A stretch of 64,000 bases of DNA from Cyclina sinensis (Eukaryota > Mollusca > Bivalvia > Venerida > Veneridae): assembly GCA_012932295.1 (NCBI GenBank), contig JAAONU010000001.1, positions 25,706,550 to 25,770,549 of the forward strand, written 5' to 3'. Of this stretch, positions 1 through 11,800 are shown one piece after another. A program made the translations under genes and the position numbers. Below the pieces are notes generated by a model. It saw nothing but the letters and a program-made list of their open reading frames with translations, was not told where the DNA came from and did no database searches. Within the stretch, counting starts at the first letter, position 1. Each line of letters opens with the position of its first letter.

Positions 1-285
1 AATATTTCTATGTAAATACAGTCAAATGAAAAATTAAATCCTAATGATTTTAGACATTGCAGTTTGATTCTTCATAGAAATATTATCGATGAACCAGACA
101 AGAAATTTACTTCACAGAACTTGGACTTAGAAAAAAGTCTTTGTTGTGCATAAAGAGTGAGTAATTTATTTTGTTTATCTTAGTTTATAAATGAGAAATT
201 TCCCATAATTATATAAACGTGTATCAATTGAATATTGCATGATAATTGAAGAAAAATTTCATGGATCTAAATCATTCAGATTCTT

Positions 286-660
286 GTATTCAGACCAGCT
301 TACCATATGTTCAGGATTGTTCACTTACTTGTAGTATTCAGAATAGATCACCATGTATTCAGAACAGCTCACCATATGTTCAGGATTGTTCACTTAGTAT
401 TCAGAATAGATCACCATGTATTCAGAACAGCTCACCACATGTTCAGGATTGTTCACTTAGTATTCAGAATAGATCACCATGTATTCAGAACAGCTCACCA
501 TATGTTCAGGATTGTTCACGTAGTATTCAGAATAGATCATCATGTATTAAGAAAAGCTCATCAGGCATTCAGAATGGCTTATCATTTATTCATACAACCA
601 CATTATATTTAGAACAGGTTACCTTATTAACAGAACAACTAACTTATGCAAAACAGTAAC
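286..660. repeat. 63-bp tandem repeat made of 21-bp subunits
   Basis: About five copies of a 63-bp unit, each made of three related ~21-bp monomers with core attcagaacagctcaccat. The multiple-of-three period keeps two forward frames open without indicating a gene. Confidence 0.85.
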
Positions 661-664
661 TGAT

Positions 665-1140
665 GTGTGTAAAGTGGTGTATCTGTTCTAGAGTTAGTGT
701 AAGCTGTTCTTAATACAAGGTTAGCTGTTCTGTCAATCATTTGATCTGTTCTGTATTCCAGGTGACTGTTCAGTACATCTGTTTCATGTTATGAAACTGA
801 TAAAGGTAAGCTATTTTGAGTAGCATTTGATCATCTCCAAAATGAAGAGTTAAGATCAGGTTGTACATTTTTGAAAACTAGCTGAGTTGGTCATTTGGTC
901 ATTAGACATGGTCATCTGTTTTGAAAACTGGTTGAGGTAATTTAAGCTGTGACCATAAGTTGATTTGTTCAGAAAATAATAAGCTGATCTGAGCACATTG
1001 TACAAACTTGTGTTCATTCTGAATACCAGGTGTTCTAAAAATTCATGTAAATGTTCTGAATCACAGGTAAGCTTTGAAATCACCAAAGACCTTCTCTGAA
1101 CACTAATATGTTGTGAACAGTGAGCTTTTGTGAACACAGG
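665..1140. repeat. Degenerate, inverted continuation of the 21-bp satellite
   Basis: Repeated ctgttctg/ctgttcag motifs at ~20-23 bp spacing are the reverse complement of the CAGAACAG core seen at 286-660. The array therefore flips orientation near 660. The monomers here are more diverged. Confidence 0.55.
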
Positions 1141-2179
1141 ATAAACATCCTGTAAATACTGCGAACCACTTGTGAGTAGCTTTGTTTACAGAAGAGTTTT
1201 CCCAAATATCAAATTGTAATTACTCCCCAAAACATGAAGTCTTCAGAATATTATGGGTTGAAGTCTGCATGGAACTCAGCCACCGATGCACAGCAAAGCA
1301 TCAGCTGACCTGTTCCCTTAGTGCACTGTGACAAATTATATTGCTGGGTTATGACTTTTAAAATTGGTTCCATTACCAGCTTCTAACAGCTTGGATAACC
1401 AGTCAAGATTGTTTGAACTGTCATTGATTAGAACTGGTGTTTCAATCACAGGTAGGAATAACATTAAGATTTGAATTGATCAGTAAATAGGCTGTGGAAG
1501 TGATTTCAATTCATGAAACTAATCAGTCACAGATCTACATAGACTAATGTCTGACATAAACCATGTGACTGAAATTACAATTTTTTAATCTGGATCAAAG
1601 TGTTTTGAAAAATACATGCATTTTATTTCCAGATAAAGTTATGACAGTGTTTTTTTTTTGGGGAACAAAAAAGACCTTTTTTTGGAAGACCTGTTTTTGT
1701 TTTAAATTTGGTTTGTATTGTATTATTTAAAAAATATTAAATGGATGTTAAGTTGCAGTATAGTGTTATGGTTAAATTTTACATGCTGCTCATTTCTACA
1801 ATTTGTTAGGAATAAAATGGATTCATGAATATTTACCTCATATATTTCTACAGAGCAGATACATGTTTTTTCGTAAGTAGTATTAATTACGTAACTGAAA
1901 AACAATCTGTTGTTATTGAATGAGAAACTTAACCTATGCTTACCTAAACAGTGATTTAACAACATACGGAATCATATTTTGTCCAGTCACTGCAGTTTAT
2001 TTCAATTTCATGAGCTTATTTAATTGATTGATGTTAGTCAGTATACAAAATATAACTGCAATGTTTATTAGTATGTATTGATGAAATCAATTGTGCCCCT
2101 CCAGACCAATTTAATTTCATTAATAGATACTAATATACATTTACCTATACTTACTTTCATTCTTATTTTATTCACATAA
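1141..2179. other. Gene-less stretch, nothing recognised
   Basis: AT-rich sequence with no supported exon, RNA gene or repeat. One short poly-T run lies near 1650. Confidence 0.5.
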
Positions 2180-2815
2180 AATACAGGTGTATAATGGACC
2201 TCTAGAGTTTGAAACTCGGTGAGATGTTGTGGCAGTCAGTTCCAAAACCTACAATTGCTTTAGCACTCCAGATTTGAGTCTGAATTATCCGATGAAAAAA
2301 AAGCTTGCTGCTTTATAGAAAGTTTTCATCTGAATTCAAAATTTCTATGATTCTGTTTTGGGTATAATATATCTTATCGATTTAAACTAGTTCAATCATT
2401 TTAAACTCTAGAGTGATGGTTGCCATTTCCAACATTTCAACATAAACTTTCAAATTAATTGCTTCTCTATTGAAATTTTATCACCAATTGCAGTATGCCC
2501 TTTTTGAATATGGTCAAAACTTAACATTGGCTATAACTATGCCATTTCTTAATGTTTCTTTATCAAACTTTCCAGTTGTAATGCTTACAATTGTATCACT
2601 TAAGACAACACCATTTCTCAAGGGCAGATAACCCTCAAATTTATTTTTGCGATGTTATGCCCCTTTTTCAAGTTAAAATTTCTTTGTTAACCTTTTTCTT
2701 TATGTCCATGTCTCAAAAAGTGTCAAGGATATTCCATTCAAACTTCAAAGACCCCTGCAAAGATTGGTACCCATGTCCCTGGGGTCACAGTTAGCCCCAC
2801 CCCCAGGGGTCACTT
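2180..2815. repeat. Repeat-rich element, copy 1
   Basis: 2185-2420 closely matches 3440-3715: shared 'gtataatggac', 'ctctagagt', 'tccaaaacc', 'ggtataatat'. It ends near the cctggggtcacagttagccc motif seen in the other long internally repeated elements. Non-coding. Confidence 0.6.
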
Positions 2816-2934
2816 GATTGTGCTTATACTTATATATAGGAAAAAAACTTCTTAAGCCTAGAAATAAAATATTAACTGACATGAGATGGGTAAGTATTCC
2901 CCCCCCCACCACTGTCCCCTCTGCATGGGGACCC

Positions 2935-3265
2935 GCCCCCCCCCCCCAATTTTTTTTTTTTTAAGTTTTAAAACAGAGATACTTGACTCCCAATCCACCC
3001 TCAAACACACCCCCCCCCCCCCCCCACCCGGGGCCATTTTTTTTTTTTTTTTAAAAACATAGGTACTTGACTCCCAATCCACCCTCAAACACACACACCC
3101 CCCCCCCCCCGCCAATTTTTTTTAACCCCCCCCACCCACCCGGGGCCATTTTTTTTTTTTCTAAAAACAGGTACTTGACTCCCCATCCACCTTCAACACC
3201 TTCAAACCCCCCCCCCCCCCCCCCCCCACCAGTCACCCCCCCCCCCCCCCCCCCCCCCCCCCCTA
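2935..3265. repeat. ~80-bp tandem repeat with poly-C and poly-T tracts
   Basis: Four degenerate units of the form 'ggtacttgactcccaatcc' + long C run + 'cggggccat' + long T run. The C runs reach over 20 bases. The minus strand is G-rich and could form G-quadruplexes. Proline- or glycine-rich reading frames here are low complexity, not genes. Confidence 0.85.
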
Positions 3266-3394
3266 TTTTTTTTAAGTGGAGCATGCTGTCTGTGGACAGG
3301 TATTGTTGTACTTTGAATAGCATGCTGTCTTTTCCAGCAGGCTCTTGTTTACCTTTTTAGTTATTCTAACAGAGTACCCAAGGGCGACACAAGT

Positions 3395-4480
3395 GTTCCA
3401 TCGAACACCCATCTAGTTCTTAATTTAATTCACCAGTTAAAATACAAGTTGTATAATGGACACTCTAGAGTTATGGAAACTTGGTGAGAATGTTTGTGGG
3501 CAGTCAAGTTCCAAAACCAGACAATTGCCTTTAGGCACTCCAGACTTATAGTCCTTGAATTGTCCAAAATGACAAAAAAGCCTTGCCAGCTCTGTAGGTC
3601 GAGGAGTTTTCATCTGAAATTCATCAAACTTAAAGATTATGTTTGTGGGTATAATATCTCATCAAAATTTGATAACTAGTTAAATCCATTTTAAGCACTC
3701 TAGAGTGATGGCCCTTGAATTATACAAAGTAGGCCAAATTATCCTTGTCTGCTCTCAAATTTGAAAACTTTATATCAGATCTTCACCAGACTTGCTAAGT
3801 ATGTTTTTGGGCTTAATATCTTGTCCAATATTGAAAACCAGTTGTATCCATTTTTTGGCACTTAAGAGTTATGGCCCTTGAATGATCCAGAATTGTTTTT
3901 TTTTTAAAATTTAAGAGATTTCATTCAGTATTTATCAAACTTGATAGTGTTTAAGGGCTTAAAATCTTGGCCTAGCTCAAAAGTCAGTCAGATCTTGCCA
4001 GATGCTCCAGACTTATGGCTGTTCAGTTATCCAAAATTGGCAAAATCAGCCTTATCTGTCACTAAGTCAAAGAGTTTTTATCTGATCTTTACCAAACTTG
4101 CTGAAAATGTTTGTGAACCAAGTCCATTAACCAGTCAAACCCATCCTAGCACCACAGGGTTATGGCCCTTAAATTGTATAAAATATAACAAATAAGCCAT
4201 GTCCATTCTCTAAGTAGAAAAGCTTTTGTCTGAACTTGAAATATGTACATTTATGTTGATTTTGTTTACAAGTCATTAAATATAGGTTTAAACTTAAACC
4301 ACTGGTACACTTACTTACAACTACAGTCTGATGCCTTAATTATAGATAGGGCATATTTTGCAAAATCAGCAGTCCTGTTCAGTATGAAAAAATTTAATCA
4401 TCCTTACTTCCCAAGGTTTATAAATAGCCATACTTTATTGTTTGCTGAACTGTAAAGACACATCCTCTTTAAATCTTGAC
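3395..4480. repeat. Repeat-rich element, copy 2, with ~165-200 bp internal units
   Basis: Tandem degenerate units each contain 'ttatggcccttgaattgt' followed by 'aaagccttgccagctctg'-like and 'ttttcatctgaa'-like blocks. It is related to 2180-2815. No coding potential. Confidence 0.65.
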
Positions 4481-4839
4481 TGGTCTATATGAATTTGAAT
4501 AAAAGTCATATAAAATAAAATCTGACCTTTTTACTCCAAATCTGTAGAATTTTACAGCAATAAAGATAATGTAAGCTTTCAGAAATGACAAATTTTTATC
4601 AAGTAAATGACCATAGTAGTGTTCTTAAATAATTCAAAACTTGATTACAGTATTTGAAAAGGTGATAAGATTTTTTCCCCTTAGAATTGCATTTCAATTC
4701 TATGGTATCTTTCTTTAGTATTATCAGGACAAAAGATTGTTTTGTCAATACACTGTCATATTGTTTTGTCAATGCAGTGTCATATTGTTTCTGATTCTCA
4801 CCATTGCTTTTCAGATGTCAATAATCAAAAGTGTTTTAA

Positions 4840-5274
4840 AGAGGCTGTACTCCAGATTTGACATAATAAAAATTTTTTTTCATAAATTATATATTTAGAT
4901 GCCGTGAGATTATAACAACATAATATTTTACTTCAAAACTGATTATAAAAGTCAAAATAGAATAAAAAAAATATTTCGCTCCAGCCTGATTTCAACTCTG
5001 GACCCTCATGTTAACGAAATATTTCCGACGCTTTTACTGTCACCACTATCACCGTATGTGATATTACAGATATTTACTTTAAATCTTATACGATATAGTT
5101 ATACCCTCGCGTTACGGTATAGCACTTTGAAAGGGAAAAAACTCAATTTATAATGTAATTATTTGACTTATTTTTTGTCAGTAAGTTATTTTTTAAGCAT
5201 TGGCCATAAATATTACAAGAAATTTATAATACAAAAAAACTTTCTTTTTTTTTGTCATCTGGAGCACAGCCCCT
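4840..5274. mobile_element. TTAA-flanked MITE, family 1, copy 1
   Basis: 435 bp flanked by TTAA at 4836-4839 and 5275-5278, with inverted ends AGAGGCTGTACTCCAG and CTGGAGCACAGCCCCT. A nearly identical copy sits at 30916-31349. TTAA targets are typical of piggyBac-type elements. The minus strand at about 4975-5065 looks like a degenerate tRNA gene with A and B boxes. Its end is 156 bp from the exon 1 acceptor. Confidence 0.85.
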
Positions 5275-5449
5275 TTAAGGCAAAAGTTATGATTAGGCCA
5301 TGCCAACTTCTATTTTATTCTTTTATGTTCTTTTGCAGAATTTTAAGGTGTTTTGTCCAAAAAAAGAAAAAAAAGGAAAAAAAAAATATATATATATACA
5401 TAGGTTTAAAGTTTGACAATCTTTTTACAGATTTTCTAAGAGGTAAAAA

Positions 5450-5848
5450 ATGTCTTCAAGGAACCAAGTGTTTCCAGTCCGTGGCCAAAATGAAAAAAAT
5501 GAGTCTTGCTTGGTAACGTCTGTAAATACGTGGGTAGAGACACAGTCAAAAACTTCAGTGGAAAAGGAATATGGAGGGACACAGTCTATATATAGCACCA
5601 CAATCCAAAATGAAGAAGAGCATAGTGATAATTTGCAGAGTAAAATTTTTGACAGAGACTACTTACAGCCAGAAATCTGCAAAGATGTCTGCAAATCAAC
5701 TGGTGTATATAGACAAACCAGTTCCTTTGATAGTGTTTCAGTAACATTATCAGATGATTTTAATAAGATGGAATATAGAAGGGGCAGCTTTAAGGGTCCA
5801 CAAAGTCCTACAAGGATCTACACAGGGATTGGCACAGACCTTTGGCTA
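5450..5848 (+). CDS. TRPA1: Exon 1: N-terminal cytoplasmic region (residues 1-133)
   Basis: The ATG at 5450 is the first in frame, with an in-frame TAA at 5444 just upstream. A good acceptor (tttttacag) ends at 5430, so a non-coding exon probably lies further upstream. The product is Ser/Thr/Gln-rich with no recognised domain. Two donors fit: gtaggt at 5849 (phase 0, joined to 15415) or gtatac at 5853 (phase 1, joined to an acceptor at 15385). The second choice adds 11 residues including MYKKANLFQ, which resembles the lead-in helix of an ankyrin stack. Another exon could be hidden in the 9.5-kb intron. The exon is assigned to the channel by open frame, position and phase, not by homology. Confidence 0.62.
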
Positions 5849-8800
5849 GTAGGTATACCAATAACCAAATATCTGAGATTGTTTTCTTTAAGGCATCTTG
5901 TTATTCTAATCCAGTATGTGTCCATATTAATAGTATCTGTAACATATCCTTCATGCTTTTCTGCAATGTCCATTGATACAGAAGAGGGAATATCCTGATA
6001 AACTTGCTGCTAAGATTTAAATTGTCAATAAAACACTTCATGCATAATGTTTTAACAATGTCTTTGCAGTGTTATTCTATGCGTGTATGGAAATGCATGT
6101 CTGAGAGTGCACAGTTCAAAGCAGTTTAATCAGTAATAAAATATTTTAATCCTTAACATGGTATAAAACATTTTTCTGTTCTAAAAGATATTTTAATGCC
6201 CCAGAAGGGAGGCATATAGTTTTTGAACTGTCCGTCGGTCAGTCCGTCTGAAAACTTTAACATTGGCAATTACTTTCTTATTAGTAAGTGGATTTACTTC
6301 ATACTTGGACACAACACCCCTCTGGACAAGACCTTTCCACTGACCTAATTTGATCTTGACCTCTGATTGACCTTTACCTTGAAGATCCAATAGTCCAAAA
6401 CCTTTAACATGGGCAATAACTTCTTTATTAGTTAGTGGATATACTTCATACTTGGACACAACACCCCTTTGGACAAGGCCTTCCCTCTCACTTATATTTG
6501 TTTGATCTTGACCCCTGATTGATCTTTACCTTGAAGATCCAGTTGTCCAAAAACTTTAACATTGCCCATAACTTCCTTATTTGTTAGTGGATTTACTTCA
6601 TACTTGGACATAACACTCTTATGGACAAGACCTTCCCACTGACTTTAAATTATTTGACCTTGACCCCTGAATATCCAGTTGTCCAAAAACTGATATTTGG
6701 CCATACCTTCCAAATTACTAAGTGGATATACTTCATACTTAAACACAACACCCCTTTAGACAAGACCTTCCCATTGACCTAAATTTGTTTGACCTTGACC
6801 CCTGAATGACCTTCACCTTGAAGATCCAATTGTCCAAAAACTTTAACATTGCCCATAACTTCCTTTAACTTTAACTTGAACCCTGAATGACTGGTTCTCA
6901 GCTCAAAGGTCAAAGCACCACTTTTGGGGGCATTGTCATCTTACAGTGACAGTTCTTGTGGTTTTTTTTTTTACAAGTTTTTTGTTTGACTAGAGACAGA
7001 AAGAAAGTATTCGAAAGGGTAATATAATTTGACAGTCATAGAAAGTGCTGTTCTTTTCACTAAGCATGTGAAATAGATAGAAACAGTACTGATACAAATG
7101 AAACAGTACTGATACACAAATGAAACAGTACTGATACACAAATGAAACAGTACTGATACAAGATGTTTAACAATGAAAAGCTTTTATGTAAAACTGTGTT
7201 GTTTTTGCACTTACATACTGATGAGCTGTCTATTTGGGTACCTATTTAAGTAAAACAGCTTCAGAGAAAAAAAAACATGGTGGAAAATGCTAGATCTGCA
7301 TGAGGCTTTAAAGACAAATCCTGTCATTTTTATTCCATTGAAAACCTGCCATTGCCTTGTGAAAGATTCTTAGAAAAAGTGAAAATTGTAAAAAAAACCC
7401 AGCAAATTACCAATAGTCTAATAGTGAACCTGATGTAATTCTGATATAATAAGAAACAGTGTTGACAGTTAATGTATGGAATATTGCATGTTTAGAGAAG
7501 ATGACATAGAAAATTCTGACTAAGTTGTCACATTCTATTAATTATCTTTTATTTCTTGTATGTACAGAAATTGGTTGGATTTATTAGGTTAAAAAGATTT
7601 ATTACACAATGACCTACTGTATTTGATGTAATCATGGAACCTACACCTAAAAATTGATTTTAGAAACAGAAAGTTCTTTTAGAGAGCCTTAAAAAAATGT
7701 ACACAGATTCATTTCATGGTCATTGCCCCTGGAAACAGTTTATCCCATGGTTTATTAAATACAGCACATTCAGTAGCCAAAATAAAGCAACAAATCAACA
7801 CAGCTCATAAAACATAACAGCTCATATTTCATGTATAGGCAATTTCTTAAAATCATGTGTCTCAAGAATGAGCCCAGATCTTCCAATGCCTTATTGAAAA
7901 GATAATACCCATGACTTATAAAATCAAAGTTCAGAAAACCCTCGCATTGATTGTCTCTGAGCATCAATCAAATTGTCTTGTAAACTAGTCACAAGCTGTT
8001 CATTTGTTTCAAAGTCTTTACTTAGTATATATGTACTGAAAATATTCATTACAGAAAAATACAGGATTTTTGTAAGCATGTGAACAAATATATATTCATT
8101 GTATGGTCAGATGGTCCAAATTTAATCAAATGAATGGACAGATAAAATTGGTATAGATTGATATATACCATGTGACAAACTGGGTCCCTATAGCAGAGGA
8201 TCAGTGGTCCAGTGGTAAGAACCAGGGTGTCTCTAGAATAGGATGCTTTCTGTTTCTTGCTCTATCCTCCACAACATAAAATAGCTAACTTCTGCATGGG
8301 GCATCGGTCATATGGGCAACCGGTACCAACATAAATAAACTCTGAACAGAGAGAGAGGGCCCCTTTAATTACTTAAGTAATTTGGTTATTAGTTAATATT
8401 ATCAGTTGTCATCAAATCAGAGTGAGAATTTTATAACCATTAATGTCTTCCTTCAGATATTTCAACGTCTATAAACATACATGTAAACAAAAATTTACAG
8501 AACTAACTTTACAAGTCAACAGTTAAACAGATACCATATTACTTTATTAATTCAAACTTTCTTTTTGGTGCCATGTGATAGGAGTCCAATCAACTCGATA
8601 CACACTGGGCTCCCTAAATCTCTTGATTTGATTGTTAATTCAAGTGGCTAAACAAAAAGCAATAAGAATGACACAAATGAAGTTTTACCAAAAGGAATAA
8701 AATTCAGTTTTGTTTATTTATCTGATCTTCTTTATTAAATATTTCAGTCAGTCTTGCTTTAAAGTCTATAACTTTATAATCCAACAATTTATCATATGGA

Positions 8801-11800
8801 AATCTTAATAATTCATCCAGTGCTGTGGTTAAAAAACAAGACAGTCAATTGCTCTCTGATTAACTAGGAACAGTTAATATATTTTCATTTTTAAAAACAG
8901 CCATAAACATTAATGTTTTTTTGACCATGTGGCTCTGTGCATGACATCACCTCAACGATGAAAAATTAAAAAGTCAAAAGTCATTAATTTTTCAAACTAA
9001 ATTGGAAGCATGTTTTTAATTTGGTTATTAGCATAGTTGTAATGCATACCAGTATTCGGTTAGAAGCATAATTGTAACACATACCGGAATTTGGTTAGAA
9101 GCATAGTTATAACACATACTGGTATTTGGTTAGAAAAATAGTTCTTATACATACCAGTTTTTGGTTAGAAGCATAGTTGTAACACATACCAGACTTTGGT
9201 TAGAAGCATAATTATAACACATACTGGTATTTGGTTAGAGGCATAGTTCTTATACATACCAGTTTTTGGTTAGAAGCATAGTTGTAACACATACTGGTAT
9301 TTGGTTAGAAGCATAGTTGTAACACATACCGCTATTTGGTTCGAAGCATAGTTGTAACACATACCGGTATTTGGTTAGAAGCATAGTTGTAACACATACC
9401 GGTATTTGATTAGAGGCATAGTTCTTATACATACCAGTATTTGGTTAGAAGCGTAGCTGTAATGCATACTGGTATTTGGTTAGAAGTGTACATGTAGCTG
9501 TAACACATACCAGTATTTGGTTAGAAGCATAGCTTTAACGCATACTGATATTTGGTTAGAAGCATAGCTTTAATACATACTGATATTTGGTTAGAAGCAT
9601 ACCTGTAACGCATACTGATATTTGGTTAGAAGTATAGTTGTAACACATACCGGTATTTGGTTAGAAGCATAGCTTTAATGCATACTGATATTTGGTTAGA
9701 AGCATAGCTTCAATGCATACTAATATTTGGTCAGAAGCATAGCTGTAACACATACCAGAATTTGGTTAGAAGCATAGTTGTAACACATACCGATATTAGG
9801 TTAGAAGGATAGCTGTAATGCATACCAGTAATAGGTAAGAAGCATAGTTGTAACACATACTGGTATTTGGTTAGAAGCATAGTTGTAAAGTCTTTAAAGT
9901 CCAGTAGTAGGGGCTTAATGTTGATATTGTTTATCATGAAAAATACATTTTCATGTTTTTGTTAGTTCTGAGAAGTCTTTTATAGGCACTGTAATATGAA
10001 GAAATATGGTAATTGTTTTAACTATTGCATCTTAATTGAAAAAAGCTCTGTTGTGTAAGCTCTATACAACAAAGCTGTCACAAAAAGAATATAATGCAGC
10101 AAAGAAAGTTGTTTGTCTACAGTTCAGTTAAAATCTATGTAACTTGGGAGTATATTTATAGTAATGATAAATGTCCAGTCAATTCTAATTTTTGTTTCAA
10201 TATTAATGAGCACTGTCATTGTATATGTACCTATAGATCTGGCCAGTGGCTGATAGCTCATCCCTAGGTTATTGCAGTTTATTAATTGGATGTTTAATTA
10301 TCTAAATTGATTACTGTCTACGTGTGTATTTATGACTAACCCTCTCAAGGATTTCAAATACTAACAACTGCAATTTCAAAGGGAATACAAGAGAGTGGGT
10401 TTCATGATGAAATTAAATAGTGTGATCCATTACTGACCATTTATTCAATCAGTTAAATTTTTAACTAATGACAATTGACATTCAGATGAATTATGGTAGA
10501 TGTAGGCATGCTGATACATTGAAAATGTCTATGCAGTATTTGTGCATGTGTATAAAATATATTTAAGTAAATGTGGATAGAAAAAATTATAACAGTGAAG
10601 AAAAGACATCTTTAATATATATATAATATCTGGATATATAACTGGAATATTGTGACAAAGATGATTGGCAAGGTAAAATAGAAAGTTTGTCTTCTGAAGT
10701 TTTCTACCATTTCTTTGTTAAATATCAGAAATTTTATAGTCTCTGTAATATCAGAATTGTTTTACTGTCCAGTATCTATTGATGTTATGTCTAACTTTAA
10801 TGTTGTTATACTTTTGTCTAATTAGCGGATTTGTTCACAGATTATATAATTATAAGAAATTAATATTTTGATATATTTTTATATAATAACAACTGTTTTT
10901 GAAAAAAAAAATCTTATAACTCTTAATTGTGTTTTATGAGAAATCTTAAAACTTATGCACTTTGTATTACTAGATATGTATTACTAGATATACAGTAGAT
11001 TAGAATCATAACAGATCTTATAAAGTAAAACTTGGTTAATTCAAAGTTGCTTGGGGACGAGGTAAATCCTCAAGTTATCGAAGTCCTAGGGGTTATCCAA
11101 TTATTATGTCATTCATGCCAGCGATGTGTTATAATTACTACTTTTGAAATTCCAAACAACGTATGATGAACGGCATCATTGATGCACAATATTCTTAATT
11201 ATCTGGTCAATCATTTAGACAAACAAAATATTTATTTATATTCAGTTTTAATCATCAATAATGTTTTAAAAGAATCTACCTATATGAACAAATGCAGATA
11301 AAAGACATAAAATGTGAGCACATTTTAAGCAGATGTTAATGAGTTCCAGTAAATATCATCGATTATCACATTTTACTTAACATACGATGCAATAAACAAT
11401 AATTAGAGAATGTACGCGTGATAAAAACACATTCTGAGCACATTTCTTTGGCAACCACAATACAAGAGTAGATTAAAAAAAGCAGTGCTACATAATATCA
11501 CTTTGTTATTAACTTATTTCCTAACACACTTGAAAAAAGTTATTGGTTATCATTTCTTTTAACATTTATTTAATGTTTCGTAATGATATTATACTGAGTA
11601 AAGGAGTGCAATAAACATTAATTAACTGGTGAAAAGGACACTAATTTCAATTGCATGTACAATGACAGTAACAACAATGTAATTTTTATGACATGTTGGT
11701 GACATGACATGACATATCAATAATAATCTTGTACTATGATCTTGTATCAATAATAATCTTGTACTATGATCTTGTATCATAATAATCTTGTACTATGATC

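Noticed and set aside
246..659. 137-codon open frame
   Set aside because: Entirely inside the 63-bp tandem repeat; the period is a multiple of three, so the frame stays open by construction.
2858..3360. Gly- or Pro-rich frames on both strands
   Set aside because: They translate poly-C/poly-G and poly-T runs; no domain and no conserved start.
5163..5516. 117-codon frame overlapping the exon 1 start
   Set aside because: Its first half is MITE sequence (a similar frame appears in the second MITE copy at 31230) and it overlaps exon 1 out of frame.
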